Shown: positions 1-9,800 of the stretch, one piece after another
Numbering within the stretch: position 1 is the first letter of the stretch
Layout: each line of letters opens with the position of its first letter
Assembly (NCBI GenBank): GCA_009801015.1
Contig: VHZZ01000120.1
Location: forward strand, 234,487 to 264,554
Reading direction: 5' to 3'
DNA from: Silene noctiflora
Lineage: Eukaryota > Streptophyta > Magnoliopsida > Caryophyllales > Caryophyllaceae
Length of the DNA stretch: 30,068 nucleotides
The notes under the pieces: model-generated
Told to the model about the DNA's origin: nothing
Database searches by the model: none
The model's input: only the letters and a program-made list of their open reading frames with translations
Program-made: the position numbers and the translations under genes

Positions 1-1180
1 GAGCTCATGTGAGGAGCTTAGGTTTGCGAAGGTTTTAGTTTTTTAGCTTGTAATCTTGTTTAATGTTTTTCGACATGTATTGGATAATGGACTTGCATTA
101 AGCATTATGGAATAAAATTTGTTTTTTCTTCTAATAAATGTTTATGAGCATATGTTGCATGTTAGGGCAAGTTAGAGATGTCACCAAGCTGTATGAGGCC
201 TAATCACACAGGTAATCGCCTTGATGCTGGTGGGGTATCAAGATGAGACTGAGTCACGTTGGCACTTTGTGTGTATGAATGACGGAATTTATACTTGTGT
301 AGTATAAGTAGTCCATTGACTCGTTACATAGTCGCCTTAGTATGTATAAGATGTGATTCTAATAGAATCGATCATGAAATACATGTCTTTCATACTAAAG
401 CTTCTGAAACCGAATCTTGAGTGTAGGATTGAGCATTGAGTATGTCAGTCAGGCACTTGGGTTAGAAACTTGTGTAGTATCTTGTCCTTTTCTGACTTGC
501 ACGACATAGAAGAGTGACATGCCCACCGTAGTGGGAGCTATGTTGTGACACATAAATCATACTATGTGTGTTTTGTCGACCGTAGGGAGTGACAGATCGA
601 TGAATCCCTAATCTGTTACTGTGTGAGCCCTATTTTGGTACGAAGCCCTTTGACTTGGAACTGTGAGATGAAGTTGAGATTTGATGTTGCTACTTTAACG
701 TGATTTCGGAGAATCATAAAGTCGTTGGTTTAACGGGTCATGTTATGAAAGCAGTCGAGTTGAGATGGATTTTCATTAGCGTCTAAGGAATGGTCAATTC
801 AACTACACCATGTTAAGCCCGGCCGACGGTTATATTGTGTATATAACTATGTAACATGTTATAGCACAAAGGGACAGTGTATGCTGCGGTGTTGTTTGAA
901 TGATCCGGGGAATCGTTATTGTGAAAGTGTTATGTTAGTTTGATGGTGACTTAATATAACGCTACTTGTTACATATTGGTCGCACACCCCATTTTCCTGT
1001 ATGAGATGTGATTGATAGTTTCGTGTATTGTGAAGAGCTTGGCTGTGTGACCAAGTGGGAGGATTGACTCGGTTGTGTGGCCGAGTGGGAGTATTGTAAT
1101 TTGAACGGCCATATTGATTTGGCTGTTACAAGGAATCTTTTGGAGCTAATATTATGAGAATAATGGCTGCAATTAAGGTG
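1..1180. other. Intergenic, repeat-like sequence with no gene
   Basis: All six frames are closed by frequent stops, and I recognise no protein motif. The style of the sequence (no coding bias, scattered TGTG and GTGT-rich words) suggests old retrotransposon or LTR sequence. A TATATATA box at about 1263 and a CAA-repeat leader at about 1290 would fit a U3/R junction. I found no primer-binding site and no paired terminal TG/CA, so this assignment is weak. Confidence 0.3.
1038..1097. repeat. Two tandem 30-bp units, each a small hairpin
   Basis: The unit at 1038-1067 is followed directly by a diverged copy at 1068-1097. Each begins with a 5-base arm and carries its complement 8 bases later: CTTGG...CCAAG in the first, CTCGG...CCGAG in the second. 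The difference between the copies (T-A to C-G) falls at paired positions, so the stem is kept in both. No function is known to me. Confidence 0.6.
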
Positions 1181-1220
1181 AAATAATGTGTCATTAAATC
1201 AGTTTTAATGATCATTATTT
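1181..1220. repeat. Near-perfect hairpin
   Basis: The arms at 1181-1198 and 1204-1220 are complementary apart from a one-base bulge, with a loop of about 5 bases. It lies some 40 bp upstream of the TATATATA run at about 1263. It could be a relic of a small foldback element or a chance AT-rich palindrome. Confidence 0.5.
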
Positions 1221-2352
1221 CCCCTTATTCTCCTCCCTGTAACTGCTCTTTTGGAGCCTTATATATAGTGAGTATTTTGTGAATACCAGACAACAACAAC
1301 AACATAAAAAACACAGTAACTATAATCACTACAAAGCCACCATTGTTAGTGCTTTTGGAACTTGGGGTGTGAACTATCACTGAGACTCTAGTAGTCGTCG
1401 GAATCGGGTTTCGAGGGCAGAAAGTCAACACGTCGATCTTCTATACCTATTCCGCTTATAAAGGTACACATATTCTAACAGACAAAGAGCAAAAATCTTC
1501 ATTTCTTGCTCCCAAAAGCTCGTCTAACTTCCTCAAAAGCTTCCATTGCTCCATTAGCGAACGAGTTTTGCTTCTAAATGCATAAGTGAGTCTCAAACCT
1601 GCAAGAGACATGAAACACACCCAAAGTAGCAAATACGGGATAAAATATAATGAATTGATCAAATAAGTGTATAGAAATGTGTGCCAAACATGTGAACAAA
1701 TGCATACAAAAGGCGCACATCAATAGACGAAAAGGTAAATAAATTGAGAATTTTTACTATAGAGAAAAAGTGAAGGATTTAAGAGAGTTTGAGTGAAACT
1801 ATATGAGAGAAAAATAATTTTTCAATTTAGTGTACCAAGCTCGGGGAGCTTACTTAAGACCGTATATTACTTTAGAAAGTTGATAAACACAGTTGGAAAA
1901 AGAGGAATTAATAAAACCAAGCATTGTGATATAAAGACAAATTCACATAACATACCTTATAGAAAAGCATTGCGGATATCGAGTTGCTTGAGGGATCAAT
2001 CACGAATGAGTGCAAGCGATAAAATGAAGCGCATCGTGACAGGTTTTACACGCACTAATTTAGGGAAAAAAGTCAAAATATAAATCCAGGTCCAATTTGG
2101 CCAGGACCGGAAAAACTATAGTGGATCGAAATGAACCAGAAATCGGAATTCTCAAAAAAATTGGACCGATAGGAATTTTTAATTTCGATTCCGTCCAGTA
2201 GATTCCGGTCAGGTCAAGTCCAATTTTCTGACCCGAACAATAATAAACACCCCTTATCTACTACGTTATCAACAAGGTCATGTTGGTAAAAGAATGTCAA
2301 CACATAACCTTCTTTTACACTAAATCATTCTAATTCAATGTTTAATCTTTAA
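1221..2352. other. Intergenic, no supported gene
   Basis: Only short open frames are present and none resembles a known protein. On the minus strand there is a well-formed splice pair: donor AAG|GTATG at 1955 and acceptor TCTCTTGCAG at 1599. Neither flank keeps an open frame across the junction, so I do not call a gene. From about 2085 to 2240 the sequence is enriched in GGTCCAAT/CCGGTC-like words, typical of decayed plant repeats. Confidence 0.4.
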
Positions 2353-3182
2353 CTAGTATAGATCCCGCGCCACTGCGCGGTATATGTAGAGATTTTATTT
2401 TTAAAGGTATTATTTAAATCGCCACTTTATTAATATTTAATATTTTACTCCATTTTATTTTGATATAAAAAAAAATTGAAATGAAAAACTAATCAAAGAG
2501 AATTGAGTAAAGTTATGAAACGTATATTTTATAAACGAACATTTTTTTCCATAAAATTACGGATTTCATTTTATAATTTTCTCCAAATTTTTTAATGAAT
2601 TTTTTTTGTCACGAACGTAATAGTGTAAGTATGTGGTAAGTTATTTTCTAAAGTAATCATTATTGCATTATGAAAAATTTAGCAACATATAGTCTATAGT
2701 TTAATACTAATTTTATTTTATTATAATGAAAAAAAATCATAATTTTAAATTTAATTAAAAGATTAGATTATAATTATGATTATAATAAGATTATATTTTA
2801 TGAAAAAAGATAACAGTTTATTAAAATGAAGTTTTATTTGTTTCCTTTATGTAATAATTTTGATACATTTTGAAGGGAAAACTAAGAGAATTTTTATTCT
2901 TTTAGTAGTAAAGGGGATTTAATAATAAAATCTATGATTATTAGAATTAAGTTGATGTTAATTAGAAATTTAGTTTGAAATTTAATATTTATGATCATTT
3001 ATTATTAAAAATAGATTTTTAAGGAAATATTTTTTTTTTTTATATATGGTATGTAAATTAAAAGAGGAGTAAAGTGAGATCAATTATTGAGAGTAAGGTC
3101 CATTTATTAGAAGGTGAATATATAGGCGGGAAACTTAAGCGGAAAAATTTAGAGTTGTGTTATTCTTTTAGTATATAGGAGA
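2353..3182 (-). mobile_element. Non-autonomous Helitron, about 830 bp
   Basis: Read on the minus strand, the element starts with TC (TCTCCTATATACTAAAAG at 3182-3165). It ends with CTAG at 2356-2353. A perfect 6-bp GC stem with a 4-base loop (CCGCGC/GCGCGG, 2365-2380) lies about 12 bases before that end. An A precedes the TC and a T follows the CTAG, so insertion was between A and T with no target duplication. These are the defining marks of Helitrons. The interior is AT-rich, encodes no Rep/helicase and is therefore non-autonomous. It ends about 640 bp upstream of the MMT start codon. A diverged relative lies at about 20540-21042. Confidence 0.85.
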
Positions 3183-3341
3183 TTAACTTCACCCAAACAC
3201 CCTATAATCTTAATTTTTTTCTAATTCAAACGAAACACTATATCGTGGGTTAGAACCAAAACCCCAACTCCATAGTTCGAGTAAGAGAACTCTTATCCCG
3301 TAACCTTCCTCATGACTATAAATAGTTAAATGGGCGGAAAA

Positions 3342-3446
3342 TCTCATTTCAGACGACATATTACGTCTGAAGCCTCCACACTGGCATTATGTGACCATTT
3401 TTTTAAATGGTCAAATTTTTATGATGAAGCACGTCTTGAAATGAGA
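3342..3446. repeat. Nested foldback element upstream of MMT
   Basis: The outer arms TCTCATTTCAGACG (3342-3355) and CGTCTTGAAATGAGA (3432-3446) are inverted copies differing by one base. Inside are two further hairpins: CAGACG/CGTCTG at 3350-3369 and TGACCATTT/AAATGGTCA at 3392-3413. The size and structure fit a tiny MITE or foldback relic. I could not identify a clear target duplication. Confidence 0.6.
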
Positions 3447-3458
3447 CTTACTGAAAGA

Positions 3459-3524
3459 GTGGTTGAGTGGTCCATAATCGAGTCAGCAGCCTAGAATGAC
3501 CGGCGCAGTGGTTGAGTGGTCCAT
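3459..3524. repeat. 17-bp direct repeat, 49 bp apart
   Basis: GTGGTTGAGTGGTCCAT occurs at 3459-3475 and again at 3508-3524. It lies between the foldback element and the presumed MMT promoter. No function is known to me. Confidence 0.7.
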
Positions 3525-3824
3525 GAGAGTTGAGACTACTAGAGGCTAGAGCTGAGAGACCATGACTATGTGGGGTTACCGAATCATCCATCATATCACA
3601 ATACGTCACCGTTTCACTGTCCGCATTTCCCGGGTCAGACGACCAAGCCCATTCATTCCCTTTATCACTTTCTTTATTTTCCCCAACCTCTCAGGAAACA
3701 CGAACCAATAAATACTCCAATTTTTTATTCACCACTTTCCGTCACCAACATCACAAAGCGTCCGAAACCGTGCCAGCGCGGATAAAGTGAGAAAAAGAGA
3801 GAGAGAGAAAAGCGTCGGAAAATA
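3525..3824 (+). promoter_or_regulatory. Probable MMT core promoter and 5' leader
   Basis: The 300 bases before the MMT start codon hold a CCAAT motif (3705-3709) overlapping AATAAATA (3707-3714), which could serve as a weak TATA element. A purine GA-repeat leader (about 3790-3810) precedes the ATG, as is common in plant 5' untranslated regions. A better TATAAATA lies at 3317-3324, but it would need a leader of about 475 bases and sits beside the foldback element. The start site cannot be decided from sequence alone. Confidence 0.35.
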
Positions 3825-6800
3825 ATGGCGTTGAATATCGACGATTTCCTTACGACATGTTCCGAGTCAGGCGACGCGGCGTACGGCGCGTTGCGTAAGA
3901 TACTCGAGAAACTCGAAGATCCGAATACTCGTGTTGAAGCGCGCGTGTTCTTGACGCGGCTTCAGAAACATTTCGACGCTTCTAATGTTGATCCTGATCA
4001 ATGTTTCGAGACTTATCATTTTCGTATTCATGATCTTCAATTGCAACATTCTCAAGGTATTTTGATGAAGTTTTTGTGTTATTTCGCGCGTTTTATGTTG
4101 TTTTTGTTTTTGTTTATATTTTGATTTGTATGACACATGACGGAGATTTCGATACCACTACTCCCGTCTTAGTCAATAGTTATCTAAAATTCCGCTCACA
4201 AGAAAAAAACGGAGTGGTAATTTAGTATGTGATGATGATGGATTCTCTGTGATGCTCTATTATTTACGATTCGGACGATTATTTTTTTCTTAATTATTCA
4301 TTTTTGTACTTTATATGATATTTTATAGTTAGAGATGTAGAGAATGTTCTACGCTCTTATTAATTAATTTTGTTGAATATAATTGTCGTCTAAACAGATT
4401 CCGAGCTCGTTTGATACAACACGTTTAGATGTTTTGTTTTTGTTTTTTAACGCATGATTGTTATGCGGATATGCTTTTTAATAATTGTTGTCAGTAATTT
4501 CGCGTAAATTTTTATATTGCTTGATTGTTTGAGCAGTCAATGTGTTTTAAGTGACTACGTTACTCCGTAAACTGTAATTGAGGCAATCATAAACACGGAA
4601 AATGTGGCTGATTGTGTGGCGATTGATGGTGAGTTGTTGCTCATGCTGGTTAAAGCAGCTCTAGCTGAGGATAGGATAGAGCGGTGTTGATTAAACGCAA
4701 AGTAATCGTTAGGCCATCGTAGTTTAAATGTTTTGCTTTTAGTTCTCAATAACTTTACAGCAAAATGAGCGAGACACATTGCAATATTACATAGTGTTCA
4801 ACACGATTTATTTGCGTAAGCTTAATCTATCGTACATGTACTCGCTCTCTCTAAAGTTAAGTGAAATAAGTAACTCTCCAACTACATTCAACTGACTTTT
4901 TTTTACTAACCTATAGTTCTCGCAATTGTCAGTGATAATGTTGTTTGATTAACTGTTACTAGGGGAGCTCGTATGTCATGCTTCATGCTAATCAATTTTA
5001 ATTATGTGTGGCTGAAGTGTTAGCTTTTGTGACTGCTTATTCTCCTACATGTCTCATTGTCTGAGAAACTATATTTTTATTCTCAGGCTTTCCGCAGAGG
5101 AAAAAGTTGACGATGCTGGTGATTCCAAGCATTTTTATGCCTGAACATTGGTCGTTCACATTTTATGAAGGATTGAATAGGCATCCCGAATCTATGTATA
5201 AGGATAAGACAATCGCGGAGCTTGGTTGTGGTAATGGGTGGATAACCATTGCGATTGCTGAGAAGTGGTCACCTTCGAAGGTTTGTAATACATACGCCAT
5301 GTATTTCGTGGTATCTGCTTCGTTTTTGTTTGAAATTCTTGGTTTCCTAATCCTATATATATTTCATCATTTGCAAGCACTCCACAGCTTTCTCTGTTTT
5401 CTTGCGGGATGTTTATTCACATTATTTTGTAATAGCACAAAGATCTGCGATGTTACTGAGGTGCTTATTTTATAGGTTTACGGCCTTGATATAAACCCTA
5501 GAGCGGTGAAGATTTCATGGATTAACCTATACTTGAATGCTTTGGACGATGATGGACAACCAATTTATGATGGAGAGAAGAAAACTCTTCTTGACAGAGT
5601 GGAGTTTCATGAATCAGACCTTCTATCTTATTGTAAGGACAACAACATAATGCTTGAAAGAATTGTTGGCTGCATACCACAAGTAAGAAACAATGATTGC
5701 AGCTATTTAGTCATGTTGTCATTCTACTCGTACCGAGGAATAAACTTGTCCGTTACTGGTGTTGCTTGCAGATTCTCAACCCTAATCCAGATGCAATGAC
5801 AAAGTTGATCACTGAAAATGCAAGCGAGGACTTCCTTCATTCTCTTAGTAACTATTGCGCACTTCAGGTCAGAGAAGTTTCGCTATTATATATGCTCCCT
5901 TTATAATGATTTGCTAGGCAAGCTAAGCCATATGCAGCTGTGATATTCATAGTTTGTAGGTTGAGCTGGAGATGATGTCCAAATTCCTGATGAATGCTTT
6001 TTATTACTGTTATTTTTTTTTATCAATGTTATCTGGGTACTTCTTTCTGTTGAATTATGTCATCTATGTTCCCTTTTTAATGATTTTCTAGGCAAGCGAG
6101 GACTTCCTTCATTCTCTTTGTCTCCCCCGGCTTATAAATAAACAGAAAAATTCTTCTCTAGTGTATGTGTGCGCCCACACCCGCGCTTTCTTCGATTAAC
6201 AACAACATTGCTCAGTGAGGGGATCACTGTTTGCGCGTGTGTGCTTTCGTTGATTAACAACATCATTGCTTGGTATGGGGAATCAAACTTTACCCCTTTG
6301 TTTTCAACACAGAGAGGCTATTTCCATTTGGCCTATGATAAAAACTGCTTGGAGAATATTATTGACCAATTACTACAATTAGTGCAAACAGTGTATGGAA
6401 CCATTTTTCTATATTCATGTTCAGTGCCAAGAATAGCCTTTGGCTCCTTTTTCTGTTTTTATATATGCAGATAAGTTTAATAGTGTATTACAGTATTGTG
6501 CCACTTCTTAATATTCATTTCTTTTTAATATAAAAACAGGGTTTTGTTGAAGATCAATTTGGTTTGGGTTTGATAGCAAGAGCAGTTGAAGAAGGGATTT
6601 CAGTAATTAAGCCTGCTGGGATTATGATTTTTAACATGGGAGGTCGTCCTGGACAAGCTGTTTGTAGGCGTTTGTTTGAACGCCGTGGCTTCCATGTTAA
6701 CAAAATTTGGCAAACAAAGATTGTTCAGGCAAGTAACAGCATGACTCGTGTTTTGATAAATAACAGCACGACTCGTTTACCCAACTTACTTACCCAAGCA

Positions 6801-9800
6801 AAAAATTGTATTGAGCTATGTTTTGCAGGCTGCCGATACAGATATATCAGCGTTAGTTGAGATTGAAAAGAACAGCCCACATCGTTTTGAGTTCTTCATG
6901 GGGCTCACGGGAGATCAGCCTATTTGTGCTCGGACAGCATGGGCATATGGGAATGTTGGTGGCTGTATCTCTCACTCTATATCAGTTTATAGTTGTCAAC
7001 TTCGTCAGCCAACTCAGGTGAAAGCCTTTTCTGCTGTGATTTTGTTTCCCATTTTATAGTTTCTGCGTGATGATATTTGACTGTGTGAAACAACTTCCAT
7101 AACAATTTTTTTGATCATGTAACAACAGGTCAAGACAATTTTTGATTTTCTGAGAGATGGCTTTAAAGATATTAGCAATTCTTTGGACTTATTCTTTGAG
7201 GATGATGCGGTAGCTGATGAGAAAATTCCTTTCCTAGCTTATCTTGCGAGTGTCCTCCAGGAAAAGTCATTCCACCCGTTTGAACTACCAGCTGGGAGTA
7301 GACGTTTTCGTGATCTCATAGCAGGTTTTATGAAGACATACCATCACGTTCCTCTCACTTCGAAGGTAATTAATAAATGGCTTGATGTTTGGTGAATCTG
7401 TCACATTCTTTCGTCTCTCTGTGCGAGTGTCTTTTTATTTTGACAGTACTATATACGTTTGTCTTAACAAGATTTAATTGCATAAAACTGAAGCTTGAAG
7501 GATTATTACCGGATCATCGGTGTATATCTCTCTATATTTGACACTGAATCTTATTATGCTTTTTGGTTGCTATTTCGTGGAATTATAGTTCCAGATGCTT
7601 ATATGAGTCCTTTCTCTTTTAAGAATGTAGTCATATTCCCTTCAAGGGCTACTGCTATTGAAAATGCTCTACGGTTGTTCTCACCAAAACTTGCCATTGT
7701 CGATGAGCATCTGACGAAGCACCTGCCCAGGAAGTGGATGACGTCTTTGGTAATAGAGGTATTATCCTGTTTCTTTTAATGCATGTTAAAACTTTTTTTT
7801 TTTTTTTTTTCCGTTTTTTCGTCACATGTATGCTAGTTAGCCATTGGTTTTTTGCCCTTGTACGGTCTAGCTAATTTATTTCCTAGGGTTTTCTTCATTT
7901 ATTCGAGCGTGTGGTGAAAGATGTACTTAGAAGGGTGGGTTTCAAACTGGAATTTGTAGTCAAACCAAGAATGTATTGTCCACTCTGTGCTGTATAATTA
8001 CTTCAGAGACCGTCTTTTTTTGTTTGTTTGAAAAAAGGGATGAGTTGGTGGCAAGGATGCTTAAGTCTCAGATTGTTATCAAGATGATGTGCCTTAGATG
8101 CATTTTTGTATGATTTAACTCCGAAGGTAATTAAAATAAAGTGATAACCTGTTTGTTTCTGTTTTCCAGAACACAGATACCTGCGAGATTCCAGAGGACG
8201 TAGTTACTGTTGTTGAGGCACCCCGTCAGTCAGATCTAATGGTTGAGCTGATTAAAAAGCTGAAGCCTCAGGTGGTGGTTACTGGTTTAGCTAGTTTTGA
8301 GGCCGTAACCAGTGCTGCCTTTGAGACTCTACTGGAAGTTACGAGGGAAATTGGTTCTCGTCTTTTCTTGGACATTTCTGACCACTTTGAATTATCAAGC
8401 TTGCCTAGTTCTATTGGAGTACTTAAATATCTCGCAGGAAATTCCCTTCCATCTCATGCTGCCATTATATGCGGTCTACTAAAGAATCAGGTACCTGCTG
8501 CTTTCCTTACAGGCTGATAGGTTGTTTACAAATGTTGCAGATTTCAGTGTCCTTTAATTAATCCATAAAATAATATTACTGTTGATACTTTCATTGGACG
8601 CTTTTCATTCTAATGGTGTTGGAGACCTGATAGTAATTGGCTTTGGAATATGATGCTAACAAGTAAAATGACTCACTGAACTCTATAATTTTTGTATCAT
8701 GAAGTAGCATAGTTTTGATGTATTTTATAACACAATTTTCATCACGGGTCATGTACTCATGTGGAAACAACCTTTTTTTGTGTGCCCTTAACATAGGGCA
8801 AGGCTAAGTACACCCAACTCCCTTTCTCCGCCTTAGAGGGGGAGCCACTGAGGCACGAGCGGACTGTTGTTATTGATAGTCACATCCAAAATATTTTCAA
8901 GGGATGCTTACTATCTGAATGTTGTTAAATTTGCCAGGTCTATAAGGATCTTGAAGTAGCCTTCATGGTCTCAGAAGATGAAACCATTTTTCAGGCTCTT
9001 GCTAGAACTGTGGAACTTCTTGAAGGAAATACTGCATTGATTAGTCAAAACTATTATGGCTGTCTTTTCAATGAGCTCCTTTCATTTCAGCTAGCTGATC
9101 GGCATCCACTAGTGACGGTATGGAAATTATAATTCTCGTATTTATCTCAGCAGAGTTAGAATTGATTTACCTCTTTGCTTTTCTAAGCAAAGACAATTAC
9201 GTCTTATGTGTATATGAGTCACTAACTGTTACAGTCAATACGGATCTGTATGCTTCTCGTCTTCCTTTTTTGCCTCATAACCAAACTATGAGTAATGTTC
9301 AGAATGTATTTGTTTAAAGGTATGCTCCTAGACAAACACTTTCCGCAGAGTGTTTCACTGTCAGTTGATTAAATAAAGAAAAAGTAAAAGGATGGACTGA
9401 TGGAGGCAACTGGAGGTTTTTTTTAAAAAGAACAAAATACTGTGAAGTAATAAGAATGATGATGAGAAAATGAAGCAACAGGCGGGAAATCAATGAAACA
9501 GAATAATAGAGGAGAACTAGTGTGCAAAGAAAAAAGAACGAAAAAAAATTCAGTGAGATGAATAAACCAACCTGACCATCATCTGCATACTCTCCTTACA
9601 TATCTGCATAAATGCTATTATGACTGATAAAAAAAGCATTAGTTTTATTAGCTGTATGCTGGACAATTTTCTGGCAGGATCACTGTTTGAGATATCTAAT
9701 TATTTTGATTTTGATGCATTTCTTACAGAGACATTGTCAAAAGAAAGAATCCACTAATATGATTGGGTTCGCAAGCTCTGCTATCTCAGTGTTCAGTGAG

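Noticed and set aside
1793..2083. 96-codon plus-strand open frame
   Set aside because: No known motif and no coding bias; it is interrupted by the repeat-like tract that follows.
3570..3785. 71-codon open frame before MMT
   Set aside because: It begins with GTG, has no family resemblance and overlaps the presumed promoter and leader.
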